From Pedobacter frigiditerrae (lineage in GTDB: Bacteria; Bacteroidota; Bacteroidia; Sphingobacteriales; Sphingobacteriaceae): 64,000 nt of DNA. The notes under the pieces were generated by a model that saw only the letters and a program-made list of their open reading frames with translations, searched no databases and had not been told where the DNA came from. Position numbers and translations under genes: made by a program. The stretch spans positions 87,718 through 151,717 of the forward strand of contig NZ_SJSK01000007.1 in NCBI RefSeq assembly GCF_004331645.1. Direction: 5' to 3'. How positions within the stretch are numbered: position 1 is the first letter of the stretch; each line of letters opens with the position of its first letter. This document shows, in pieces, positions 17,048-26,090 of the stretch.

Positions 17048-19066
17048 CTACCTAATCAACGTAATGGAACCATTGTGTTTCACTTCCTTGTTAAATAAAT
17101 CTAAGCCAGTGATTTGATAAAAATAGGCACCTACGGGCACCGCTTGGTTATGCCAAGTACCATTCCAAGAATTAAAGATATTATTGCTTGTAAAGATCTT
17201 ATCGCCAAAGCGGTTAAAGATATTAATGTTGAATTTTTTGAGGTTGGTGATATTGATATTAAACTCGTCATTTACCCCATCTCCGTTTGGAGAGAATGAA
17301 TTGGGTACCAACAAACTTCCTGCAGGTAAAACAACTAGATCGTTAATGCTAATGGAATTGAAACAGCCATTTGTGGTATAGGCTGTTAAGGTAACTTTAA
17401 AAGTCCCCTTTTGATAGGTATGCGTGGGTTCTTTTTCGGTAGAGTTTTCATTGTCGCCAAAATCCCAGAGATAGGTATTGGCATCGGTACTCAGGTTAAT
17501 GAATTTGATGGGTGCTGGGGCAGCAAATTTTCCTGGCAATTGTGGGTCGGTCATGAACTTAGCTATAGGGTTTTTAACTATAGTAGGTATATTGATGATG
17601 GCTTCTTCACTGGTGCAATCGCCAACCGTGATTTTAAGGGTATAATTGCCTGCCTGGTTGAGGTTGATAAGTGGAATGGCCACTGATGCTGTGCTGGCAG
17701 TAAAGTTTAGTGGCCCAGTCCATAAGTAACTCGCCTCAGCAATCTCGGGTACTGATAAGTTGATGGTGTCTTTGAGGCAGAAACTAGGTTTATTGGCTCT
17801 AATGATTGGTTTTTGCGGTGCTTCTGCAATGTTTAAGGTGTAGGTGCTCAGGTTAACACAGCCTTTTGCACCTGTTGTTTCTAGTACAATGGTTTTTGTT
17901 CCGGTACTACTGTATTTAATGGTATGTGGACCAAGAGCGGTTGAGCTAGCCAGGCTTGCTCCTTCGCCAAAACTCCATTTTAAGTTAGTGTAACTGCTGG
18001 CATTGGCATTAAAGGTAAAGTCTTGATTAGGTGTGCAAGCTTGGTTTTTGATCACGCTGATTGCTGCTTTTGGTCCTTCAAATGTTACGGTACCACCGAA
18101 GGCGAGGGTAAAGCCATTGTTACCATTCGAAAAATTATCGATCAAGAGCGCATAAATATGGCCTACTTCCATGTCTACAAACTTTAACATGCCATCTTGC
18201 CCTGCAACACAACCACTTTGTTCGCTTAGGTCGGTAGCATCCACGCTAAGGCCAGTTATGAAATACCTTGGACTGCAATTAACCCCACTGCCTGAGGCGC
18301 ACCTGATGGCAGTGGCGGCTGTTACCTTACTGCAATCGCCATTGATACCCAAATCAAACAGTACCCAATCAATGTCATCGGCCGTATTGGTTGGGGTAAT
18401 GGTAAACGTAAGGGTGCCGTTATTGGCTGCGGTAAAGGTATACCACGCCGTATTCGACTCTGTGCTTAAACAAGTGCCAATGGCTTCGTGGTTATTATTG
18501 CCTGCACCGCTGATGTTGAGTTCGGTAAAGGTTTCCTTGCTGCATAGGGTAGCTGCGGTACTACAGTCTTGCCCAGGTTTTTTGGGTGGGTTGTAATTGT
18601 TGATGCACATTTTAAAGGTACCTGTGGCATCGTTTTCGGCACTAACTCTAATGTAATAGGTATTGCCTATGGTTAGTCCGCCTTTATAGGCCGTGGTTAG
18701 GTTGTTATTGCTAGTCATTGAGCCTATTTGCTCGCTAAGCACATTGTTCTCGTAGGTATAAAATGCGGCAAGGGGGTTAACCAGTTTATTGGTGTTTCCT
18801 GTGGCTTTACCGGTAACGGTTACATTAATATCCGTATGGGTGGCGGTAAACTTAAACCAGATGTCTTTCCCTTCGGTTAACCAATTGCTTGCTTTTTTAT
18901 AACCGCTGGCTGTGGCATCTGTATTGGTGAAAATTTCGTCTGCAGAGCAGTAACCAGTAATGCTGCTCAGCGTTCTTGCGGTTTTAATATCGTCGTTATC
19001 TGGTACTGCCGCCAATGTAAGCTGATGGCTAAATACGCAAAGGAAAAGGAGAAATAGATAACGCAT
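17048..19066 (-). CDS. PKD-domain surface protein with T9SS type B sorting domain
   Basis: A 672-residue protein with a signal peptide (residues 1-20). Two prepeptidase C-like beta domains (about 22-165 and 168-330, with WFKFTAT and AWYTFTAANNGTL signatures) come first. A PKD domain (about 335-415), an Ig-like domain (416-498) and a second PKD domain (500-582, with YLWDFGDNENSTEKEPTHTY) follow. The last 85 residues are the gliding-motility/CHU_C-type sorting domain: VPNSFSPNGDGVNDEFNI, then IFNRFGDKIF, WNGTWHNQAVPVGAYFYQI. This sends the protein through the type IX system. The convergent PorP/SprF gene is the likely secretion partner. Its role on the surface is probably adhesion or structure, as no catalytic domain is seen. 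Confidence 0.9.
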   Translation of the reverse strand: MRYLFLLFLCVFSHQLTLAAVPDNDDIKTARTLSSITGYCSADEIFTNTDATASGYKKASNWLTEGKDIWFKFTATHTDINVTVTGKATGNTNKLVNPLAAFYTYENNVLSEQIGSMTSNNNLTTAYKGGLTIGNTYYIRVSAENDATGTFKMCINNYNPPKKPGQDCSTAATLCSKETFTELNISGAGNNNHEAIGTCLSTESNTAWYTFTAANNGTLTFTITPTNTADDIDWVLFDLGINGDCSKVTAATAIRCASGSGVNCSPRYFITGLSVDATDLSEQSGCVAGQDGMLKFVDMEVGHIYALLIDNFSNGNNGFTLAFGGTVTFEGPKAAISVIKNQACTPNQDFTFNANASSYTNLKWSFGEGASLASSTALGPHTIKYSSTGTKTIVLETTGAKGCVNLSTYTLNIAEAPQKPIIRANKPSFCLKDTINLSVPEIAEASYLWTGPLNFTASTASVAIPLINLNQAGNYTLKITVGDCTSEEAIINIPTIVKNPIAKFMTDPQLPGKFAAPAPIKFINLSTDANTYLWDFGDNENSTEKEPTHTYQKGTFKVTLTAYTTNGCFNSISINDLVVLPAGSLLVPNSFSPNGDGVNDEFNINITNLKKFNINIFNRFGDKIFTSNNIFNSWNGTWHNQAVPVGAYFYQITGLDLFNKEVKHNGSITLIR

Positions 19067-19398
19067 GGGGCGGGCTTGTATACAATGGCAACTAAGATAA
19101 CAGATAAATCAGAATAAGGAAAATAGGCAAAAACCTGTTTTGTGAAAAGACGGTTTTATTGCGTAGCAGATGGGTAGGCTGAGAAAAATACCCTCTTGTC
19201 ATGGGGTATTTTGTCCTTTCAAATTTGGTCTTCATGTGTTGTAATTCACTTTCCATGGAGCGCTTTTCCCATTCCGTGTTTTAAGGCTAATTTGGTGGCA
19301 AGGGAATTAGATCGCGACTATAAAATGAGAGGTGTCTTAGCTACTTTTTGTCAAGTAAATTAGGTTTCTTTTTTCCAAATCATCATTAAAAAAAAGGA
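19067..19398. other. Intergenic region between divergent genes
   Basis: This 332-base stretch should hold the promoters of the T9SS cargo gene (leftwards) and of the nine-gene fibre array (rightwards). No good -33/-7 pair of the Bacteroidota type was found on either strand. A T-rich leader precedes the array's first ATG. Confidence 0.4.
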
Positions 19399-20709
19399 AT
19401 GAAAATAACTGTTACAGTCATGTTAGGATTATTGAGCTTTGGGACTTTTGCCCAATCGAATGTTTATCCAACTACAGGAACCCCGATTATATACGATTAT
19501 TCTCCTGGTCTTACCCTGCAACGAAATACGGCTAACGGGGGCTTCACCCAAGGTATCCAGACCAAATTACAGAATGGAGATAACAACTGGTTTTTTGGGA
19601 ACTTAGACAACGGACAGTGGATGGTAGCTAAGGGGGATTATCAGTATCCAAGATTTACGGTAATGTCTAACGGTAACGTAGGAGTTGGTGTTAATACGCC
19701 TAGTTATAAACTACATGTGAATGGTGATATTGCCATACCCTATACAGCTAGACTGCTGTCTGATTTAGATGCAGGAAATAACATTGCTATTCATGACGGC
19801 AATGGCTTGATGAAATTCGCCACAGCTGGTCAAGATAGATTGGTTATTGCTAATGCGGGCAATGTAGGTATAGGCACAACAGCTCCGCAAGCAAAACTAC
19901 ATGTGACTCAAAGTGCCATGGATCAACCTGGTCTGGTCATTCAGGGTACCACCATCAATGCAGATGCTGCACAACACTATGTGGCACTTACACTTGATGG
20001 TGATTATGGAAATGGCACAGGTAACTATTCGCAGATTAGAAGTTACAGCAACCTTTACTCGCAATGGGGCAGTCGTTTGGCCTTCTTTACCACGTCAAAT
20101 GCACCTGCAAATACTTTGGTTGAAAGAATGAGGATCGATGCGAATGGTAATGTTGGTGTGGGTACAACATCGCCAACAGGCATTTTGGAGCTTCAAAAGT
20201 TAAATTCTAACCTGGCATTTGATCTTAGCACTAATGGGTTATCTAAAATTGTAAGTAAGGGTTGGAATGCAAGTATTGACATGCATACCTTTCAAGTTAA
20301 TGGAACAGAAAATTTAAATCAATTCAATATAAATACAAATGGCAATGTTGGTGTGGGTACTGCAACACCAAACGAGAAACTTGCGGTTAACGGTAAAATC
20401 CGTGCCAAGGAAATTAAGGTAGAACCTAATCCGGCCAGTTGGCCAGACTATGTTTTTGAGGCAGACTACAACATCACATCCTTAACAGCCCTAGAAAAAT
20501 ATATCAGGGTTAATAAACACCTGCCAGAAATGCCAACGGCCAAAGAAGTAGCCGTTAATGGCGTAGAGTTGGGAGAAATGAACAGGTTGTTACTGAAAAA
20601 AGTAGAGGAATTAACCTTGCATTTGATTGAAAAAGATAAACAGTTGCAGGATTCAGATAAAAGACTGTCAAAATTAGAGGCGATAGTACAGCAAATGGTC
20701 AAAAAATAG
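19399..20709 (+). CDS. Fibre-like protein, array gene 1
   Basis: A 436-residue secreted protein with a signal peptide (ends FAQ at about residue 18). Residues of about 20-90 (SNVYPTTGTPIIYDYSPGL and TKLQNGDNNWFFGNLDNGQW) are nearly the same as in gene 2. Several GNVGVGT/GNVGIGT beta-turn repeats (near 92, 153, 250 and 315) separate variable modules. The conserved C-terminal module starts at about 314 (GTATPNEKLAVNGKIRAKEI, WPDYVFEADY, NKHLPEMPTAKEV, LGEMNRLLLKKVEELTL) and ends in a coiled coil. The GNVGIGT units resemble those of phage tail fibres and trimeric fibres. No T9SS sorting domain is visible. It opens the nine-gene array; the gap to gene 2 is 55 bases. Confidence 0.85.
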   Translation: MKITVTVMLGLLSFGTFAQSNVYPTTGTPIIYDYSPGLTLQRNTANGGFTQGIQTKLQNGDNNWFFGNLDNGQWMVAKGDYQYPRFTVMSNGNVGVGVNTPSYKLHVNGDIAIPYTARLLSDLDAGNNIAIHDGNGLMKFATAGQDRLVIANAGNVGIGTTAPQAKLHVTQSAMDQPGLVIQGTTINADAAQHYVALTLDGDYGNGTGNYSQIRSYSNLYSQWGSRLAFFTTSNAPANTLVERMRIDANGNVGVGTTSPTGILELQKLNSNLAFDLSTNGLSKIVSKGWNASIDMHTFQVNGTENLNQFNINTNGNVGVGTATPNEKLAVNGKIRAKEIKVEPNPASWPDYVFEADYNITSLTALEKYIRVNKHLPEMPTAKEVAVNGVELGEMNRLLLKKVEELTLHLIEKDKQLQDSDKRLSKLEAIVQQMVKK

Positions 20710-20764
20710 CGAGCATCAAAAATGTTATAAATGATAGAACACCTTACTTTTTGTAAATAGAAAT

Positions 20765-22093
20765 ATGAAAATAATTTATACGGCTTTATTAAGCTTATTG
20801 AGTGCTGGAGTTTTTGCTCAATCGAATGTTTATCCTACAACGGGAACCCCAATTATATATGATTATTCTCCTGGCCTTACCTTACAGCGAAATACAGCCA
20901 GTGGGGGTTATACGCAAGGGATACAGACCAAATTACAGAATGGAGATAACAATTGGTTTTTTGGAAACCTGCATGATGGGCAGTGGATTGTATCTAAGGG
21001 AGACCATCAGTTTCCAAGATTCACGGTAGAAGCCAATGGTCATATAGGTATTGGGACCACTTATTCCAGATCAAAACTTAATATCAATAGTTCGGGTTCA
21101 GATCTTAATGGTGGTAATGTTGATATCGATGCAAATGCGCTTGTTCTTCAGGCTACAATAGGCAGTCGTTCCACTACAATCGGTCCAAAGATAGAATTTG
21201 CAATGCCAGTAAATAGCGATGGGACAAACCCATGGTCTTTGGCAAGGCTCATGACGGTGGCAGGTAATTCATCCCCTGGTGATGCGACCGGAAAAATGGT
21301 ATTGGGAACCAGAAGATATTATAATAAGCTTGGTGCGGGATCTCAATGGTATTTTGGTGACGATCTGGTAATAGATGGAGGTGGGAATGTTGGTGTTGGG
21401 ACCTTAAACCCAAGGGCAAAAATAGATGTAGCTACCTACATAAATGATGGTGTGCTGGGAAGTGTTTTAGGAAGGTTGGTAGAGGGTGATGATACTGGCA
21501 GTGGAACATTTGTTGGTTTAAGGGGATTCGGAACACAATCGGCCCTTAACGGTAAAAGTTTTGCCATAGAGCACAGCTTTTATGGCGAGACAAATAGTTC
21601 TATCAGCTTTTATAGGGGTAATTCTAGAACCGGGGGTTATTTAACGTTCTCTACCAATAGTAACTATGAAACCATGAGAATTGATCCGAATGGCAATGTT
21701 GGTATTGGTACCACAACACCCAATGAGAAACTTGCAGTTAACGGTAAAATCCGTGCCAAGGAAATTAAGGTAGAACCGAACCCAGCTACTTGGCCAGATT
21801 ACGTTTTTGAGAGCGATTATAAGGTTGGAACCTTGGAAGAATTGGAAAGTTATGTAAAGATCAATAAACACTTACCAGAAATGCCAACAGCAAAGGAAGT
21901 AGCGGCTAATGGTTTAGAATTAGGTGAGATGAACAAGTTGTTGTTGAAAAAGGTAGAGGAGTTAACCTTGCATTTGATTGAAAAAGATAAACAGTTGCAG
22001 GATTCAGATAAACGATTAACCTCTCTTGAAGAAGAAAGTAAAACAATGAAAGAACTTTTAAAGATTATTCAATTAAAACTATCAAAGCCATAA
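20765..22093 (+). CDS. Fibre-like protein, array gene 2
   Basis: A 442-residue secreted protein (signal peptide ending VFAQ, residues 1-18). The N-terminal 70 residues after the signal copy those of array gene 1. The middle differs: residues about 110-200 are unique, and about 235-305 (SVLGRLVEGDDTGSGTFVG, NGKSFAIEHSFYGETNSSI) match a module of array gene 9. GNVGVGT repeats flank these modules. The common C-terminal module starts at about 309 and ends in a longer coiled coil (DKRLTSLEEESKTMKELLK). It lies 4 bases before gene 3, so co-translation or co-transcription is likely. The protein is a visible mosaic of parts from genes 1 and 9. Confidence 0.85.
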   Translation: MKIIYTALLSLLSAGVFAQSNVYPTTGTPIIYDYSPGLTLQRNTASGGYTQGIQTKLQNGDNNWFFGNLHDGQWIVSKGDHQFPRFTVEANGHIGIGTTYSRSKLNINSSGSDLNGGNVDIDANALVLQATIGSRSTTIGPKIEFAMPVNSDGTNPWSLARLMTVAGNSSPGDATGKMVLGTRRYYNKLGAGSQWYFGDDLVIDGGGNVGVGTLNPRAKIDVATYINDGVLGSVLGRLVEGDDTGSGTFVGLRGFGTQSALNGKSFAIEHSFYGETNSSISFYRGNSRTGGYLTFSTNSNYETMRIDPNGNVGIGTTTPNEKLAVNGKIRAKEIKVEPNPATWPDYVFESDYKVGTLEELESYVKINKHLPEMPTAKEVAANGLELGEMNKLLLKKVEELTLHLIEKDKQLQDSDKRLTSLEEESKTMKELLKIIQLKLSKP

Positions 22094-22097
22094 ATAG

Positions 22098-23273
22098 ATG
22101 AAGCATTCAATTACTTTAATACTGTTCTTTTGTACTTATTTAACTTCCCTTGGGCAAACTACCTTAGATCGCAACGACGCTGGTTTAAGAGGTGATGCAG
22201 GTGCTACTTCAGGTTTTTTTCAAGCGGTATCGCCAGTCAACTTCCCTACGGTGGCAAGCAGTTGGTGGCACTTATTAGATGTGAGACATACAAATGGGAC
22301 TAATAATTACGCCATGCAATTCTCTGGAAGTTTCTTTGATCAAGATTTGTATTTCCGCAAAACGAATAATAGTGCTTCACAGACTTGGTCGAGGGTACTT
22401 TTGGAAGTTAATGGTAAGGTAGGGATTGGGACACTAACACCTGCTTATGATTTAGATGTTACCAAATTTTTGAGGGTAGGTGCCCAGGGAGGTAGCGATG
22501 TGGCACTATTGGGAGGAGGTTCTGGTATAGGTGCTCAAATGAAGTTGTTTTATCATAATGGAGCAGAAAATGTGAGGCTTACTGGTAATAATGATAGTTG
22601 GTTAAATGCAACAATTGGCAATGTGGGTATAGGTACAACTGCTCCAAGTGAAAAGTTAAGTATTTACGGAATTGTGAATACAAGCCCAGGAATTTTATCA
22701 CTAGAGAGTCATAGAAATGATGTAACATACGCGGAAGTAGGTGCCTTGAAAGGCAAAAATGGCACTGTTGAAGTGACAAGGATTGGGATGTTGAGAGGCG
22801 GAGAAACTTTTAGCGGAGTAATGAATTTTTTTGTAAAAGCAAGTAATGATAGCCCTTTGTTCGAAGCCATGCGAATTGCTGAAAATGGTAATGTAGGTGT
22901 TGGTACTATGGTACCCAATGAGAAATTTGCCGTAAATGGAAAGATAAGAGCCAAGGAAATTAAGGTAGAACCAAACCCCGCAACCTGGCCAGACTATGTT
23001 TTTGAGGAAGACTACAACATCACATCCTTAACAGACCTAGAAAAATATATCAGAGCTAATAAACACTTGCCAGAAATGCCAATGGCTAAAGAAGTAGCCG
23101 TTAATGGCGTAGAGTTGGGAGAAATGAACAGGTTGTTACTGAAAAAAATAGAGGAATTGACATTACACTTGATTGAGAAGGATAAAGAAGTACAAAAACT
23201 GAATGTCAATTTCGAGCATCTCGCTAAGGATTTTGCAGAATTAAAAAAACTGATATTAAAGAAAAATGATTAG
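22098..23273 (+). CDS. Fibre-like protein, array gene 3
   Basis: A 391-residue secreted protein (signal peptide ending SLGQ, residues 1-20). Residues of about 21-110 (DRNDAGLRGDAGATSGFF, SWWHLLDVRHTNGTNNYAMQ, LYFRKTNNSASQTWSRVLLE) resemble the pyocin-knob type domain of phage tail fibres and match array gene 9. Two variable modules between GNVGIGT repeats follow. The common C-terminal module starts at about 263 with slight divergence (KEVAVNGVELGEMNRLLLKK) and ends in a coiled coil. The last codons overlap the start of gene 4 by 8 bases (23266-23273), consistent with coupled translation. Confidence 0.85.
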   Translation: MKHSITLILFFCTYLTSLGQTTLDRNDAGLRGDAGATSGFFQAVSPVNFPTVASSWWHLLDVRHTNGTNNYAMQFSGSFFDQDLYFRKTNNSASQTWSRVLLEVNGKVGIGTLTPAYDLDVTKFLRVGAQGGSDVALLGGGSGIGAQMKLFYHNGAENVRLTGNNDSWLNATIGNVGIGTTAPSEKLSIYGIVNTSPGILSLESHRNDVTYAEVGALKGKNGTVEVTRIGMLRGGETFSGVMNFFVKASNDSPLFEAMRIAENGNVGVGTMVPNEKFAVNGKIRAKEIKVEPNPATWPDYVFEEDYNITSLTDLEKYIRANKHLPEMPMAKEVAVNGVELGEMNRLLLKKIEELTLHLIEKDKEVQKLNVNFEHLAKDFAELKKLILKKND

Positions 23274-24732
23274 AACCACGATTAAAATCACCATTTGCTT
23301 AATGCTCCTGCTGAGCACTGTTTCTTGGGCACAGACGGCAACAACCATTACTGTTGGTGGTACAGATGATAAATATTACCCTGTTACCTTTACTGACCCA
23401 GAGTGGAGTAGTGGCAAACCAACAGAGATTTATATAGGTAGGCCAAATGTACATACAGATGGATCACTGAAAGGTTCAACACTTGCCAATTTTAAATATC
23501 ATACTACGCAATGGGGTAATCAATCTAATTTTATATCCGCAACGATTGAAAGAAGCCAGTTTGCTGGTTTTTTTGCAGGTTGGGCAGATGCTACTACTAA
23601 TAATTCCTCAACCAAAATTGTTATTTGGTTAAAAGGTGGTGGTATGTCCTATCTCGTTAAGAGTGTATCAACCGTAAGCATTGCTGTTCATGATGGTGTT
23701 CAGAATGCTTTACCGTTTTTAGAAGAAAATGGACCGGCAAGAAGTTATAAAACAACAATAGATAGTTATGTAATTACAGGTTCGATGAGCAGTAGTAGCT
23801 CGCTCGTTGCAGGAAATGGTACTTTTTTAGCAAATGTGGGTATTGGAACGCCTACACCTCAGGCAAACCTAGATATTTTTAGAGGTTATCAAGAAACTCA
23901 AACCAAGGCTTTTAAAATGTTTTATCAAGGGTCTTGGGGTACCGCTCCTTATGCAACAGGTTTTAGGTTTTTGGATATTGAAAGTACAGAAGGCGGAAAG
24001 ATACTACAGTTAAATGGTTATGGTATGGGAATAGGATATGATCCGCCTATTTATAACTCTACTGATAAATTATATATTAATGGAAACGTTGGCATTGGTA
24101 CAAACAACCCGTTAGCAAAACTTGAAGTAAGAAATGGAAATATCTTAGTGAAAAACTTAGCAAATGTTACTAATGAATCGATGCCAATGATTGCCCAATC
24201 TCTTTCTTTTGGACCCTATACAGCCTTTGGAACTTCAATAAATACTTTCACGGAAAACGAAGGAAACAATTCTTACGCCTTGCAATTTCTAACACAGGAG
24301 ACTTTTTTAACAGGGCCAAAGGAAAAGTTCAGGATAAGTGCAAATGGAAACGTAGGCATTGGCACTGCCACACCAAATGAGAAGCTCAGTGTAAACGGAA
24401 AGATAAGAGCCAAGGAAATTAAGGTAGAACCTAATCCGGCCAGTTGGCCAGACTATGTTTTTGAGGAAGACTACAACATCACATCCTTAACAGCCCTAGA
24501 AAAATATATCAGGGTTAATAAACACTTGCCAGAAATGCCAACGGCCAAAGAAGTAGCCGTTAATGGCGTAGAGTTGGGAGAAATGAACAGGTTGTTATTG
24601 AAAAAAGTAGAGGAGTTGACTTTACACTTGATTGAGAAGGATAAACAGCTAGATGCTGAGATTAAAAAGAATATTAGCCAGGAAGAAAGAATTATATCAA
24701 TTGAGAAAATTTTAAAGGATATCAAAAAATAA
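23266..24732 (+). CDS. Fibre-like protein, array gene 4
   Basis: A 488-residue secreted protein (signal peptide residues 1-22, ending SWAQ). Residues of about 25-185 form a unique N-terminal beta domain (ITVGGTDDKYYPVTFTDPEW, IVIWLKGGGMSYLVKSVS). A module at about 205-290 (ANLDIFRGYQETQTKAFKMF, FRFLDIESTEGGKILQLNGY) is shared with array gene 5. The C-terminal module starts at about 360. Its DNA (24409-24614) matches that of array gene 1 (20404-20609) with only three differences counted by eye, which points to recent gene conversion or duplication. It overlaps gene 3 by 8 bases and precedes gene 5 by 3 bases. Confidence 0.85.
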   Translation: MIRTTIKITICLMLLLSTVSWAQTATTITVGGTDDKYYPVTFTDPEWSSGKPTEIYIGRPNVHTDGSLKGSTLANFKYHTTQWGNQSNFISATIERSQFAGFFAGWADATTNNSSTKIVIWLKGGGMSYLVKSVSTVSIAVHDGVQNALPFLEENGPARSYKTTIDSYVITGSMSSSSSLVAGNGTFLANVGIGTPTPQANLDIFRGYQETQTKAFKMFYQGSWGTAPYATGFRFLDIESTEGGKILQLNGYGMGIGYDPPIYNSTDKLYINGNVGIGTNNPLAKLEVRNGNILVKNLANVTNESMPMIAQSLSFGPYTAFGTSINTFTENEGNNSYALQFLTQETFLTGPKEKFRISANGNVGIGTATPNEKLSVNGKIRAKEIKVEPNPASWPDYVFEEDYNITSLTALEKYIRVNKHLPEMPTAKEVAVNGVELGEMNRLLLKKVEELTLHLIEKDKQLDAEIKKNISQEERIISIEKILKDIKK

Positions 24733-24735
24733 AAG

Positions 24736-25974
24736 ATGAAGAATTTAAAACTATTGGTACCAATGCTGTTTTTAGTTAATATTAGTTTGGCACAAACCAA
24801 TACCTTCCCTGCTAATGGAAATGTAGGGGTTGGAACAGTAACACCAGCTGCAAAACTTAGCTTTAATAATGTAAATGATGGAACAGATGGTGCTGATGGA
24901 ATTACATGGTATAACCTTGGGCCATTAGATTATGGAATTTATCGTACTCCTGGAATGTGGTCGGGGCCTTCATTTCAGCAACTCAAGCTGAAATGGGACA
25001 CTGGAATCATACTAGATCCTGGCGCTAGCCATGGAAAAAGTTATGTTGATATTCAAGGGGCTGGTTTGAGGGTAAGCTCAGGTAATGTAGGTATTGGGAC
25101 ACTTACGCCCCAGGCAAACTTAGATATTTTTAGAGCTTATGATGCAAGCCAAACAAAAGCTGTTAAAATGTTTTACCAAGGGTCATGGGGAACTGCTTCT
25201 TATGCAAATGGTTTTAGGTTTTTGGATATTGAAAGTACCGAAGGTGGAAAGATACTACAGTTAAATGGTAATGGTATGGGGATAGGATATGATCCACCTA
25301 CTTATGGAACTTCTGATAAACTATATATTAATGGTAATGTGGGCATTGGGACAAACAATCCGCAAGCCAAATTGGATATTTTCAGTGCTGATAATACTGC
25401 TGTAAATCCCTTACTTTCTATCAGATCAAATTTTCATGTTGTTGGAAACTATGGAATGATCAGGTTTGGAGATTATACACAGACTACGAACTATCAAAAA
25501 GGTGCTGTTATTTTTGAAAGTGTTTCTGGTGCTGCCAGGGGAAAATTTCACATTGCATTAGAAAATACAGATGGTAGCAATAGTGTTTCTTTAGCTGATG
25601 CAAAGTTAACCGTACAACCAGACGGTAATGTGGGCATTGGTACCATGACACCTAATGAGAAACTTGCCGTTAATGGCAAAATAAGAGCCAAGGAAATCAG
25701 GGTTGAACCAAACCCAGCCACTTGGCCAGACTATGTTTTTGAGGCCGATTATAAGATTGTAACCTTGGAAGAATTGGAACATTATGTAAAGACCAATAAA
25801 CACTTGCCAGAAATGCCAACTGCCAAAGAAGTGGGGGTTAATGGTTTAGAGTTAGGTGAGATGAACAGGTTGTTGTTGAAAAAGGTAGAGGAATTGACAT
25901 TATTGCTAATTGAACAAGCAAAAGAAGTAAAACAACTTAAACATGAGGTTAAGCTATTAAAAGACAAAACTTAG
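24736..25974 (+). CDS. Fibre-like protein, array gene 5
   Basis: A 412-residue secreted protein (signal peptide residues 1-19, ending SLAQ). A short unique first module (FNNVNDGTDGADGITWYNL) is followed at about 133-215 by the module shared with gene 4 (ANLDIFRAYDASQTKAVKMF, then GGKILQLNGNGMGIGYDPP). Another unique module (SIRSNFHVVGNYGMIRFGDY) lies at about 220-290. GNVGVGT/GNVGIGT repeats separate all of these. The common C-terminal module starts at about 296 and ends in a Lys-rich coiled coil (KEVKQLKHEVKLLKDK). A 116-base gap to gene 6 is the widest inside the array. Confidence 0.85.
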   Translation: MKNLKLLVPMLFLVNISLAQTNTFPANGNVGVGTVTPAAKLSFNNVNDGTDGADGITWYNLGPLDYGIYRTPGMWSGPSFQQLKLKWDTGIILDPGASHGKSYVDIQGAGLRVSSGNVGIGTLTPQANLDIFRAYDASQTKAVKMFYQGSWGTASYANGFRFLDIESTEGGKILQLNGNGMGIGYDPPTYGTSDKLYINGNVGIGTNNPQAKLDIFSADNTAVNPLLSIRSNFHVVGNYGMIRFGDYTQTTNYQKGAVIFESVSGAARGKFHIALENTDGSNSVSLADAKLTVQPDGNVGIGTMTPNEKLAVNGKIRAKEIRVEPNPATWPDYVFEADYKIVTLEELEHYVKTNKHLPEMPTAKEVGVNGLELGEMNRLLLKKVEELTLLLIEQAKEVKQLKHEVKLLKDKT

Positions 25975-25994
25975 GTGGCTAGAATGAAATGATA

Positions 25995-26037
25995 TTTCCT
26001 CTTGCTTATTAACAAACGCCTTTCTAATTAGAGGAAA
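25995..26037. repeat. Inverted repeat between array genes 5 and 6
   Basis: Arms TTTCCTCT (25995-26002) and AGAGGAAA (26030-26037) are perfect complements around a 27-base spacer, followed by a run of A. It lacks a T run on the plus strand, so it is not a normal terminator for gene 5. It lies in the widest gap of the array and may mark an internal promoter or a junction. Confidence 0.4.
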
Positions 26038-26090
26038 AAAAAATGTGCTATCCGAATATTTTATAAAAAAGAAATTAACCACCTCAAAAA

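Noticed and set aside
19342..20753. Shared TACTTTTTGT before array genes 1 and 2 as a common promoter
   Set aside because: The distances to the starts differ (about 57 and 20 bases), no -33 element is present, and the same 10-mer also occurs ahead of the IS1 gene.
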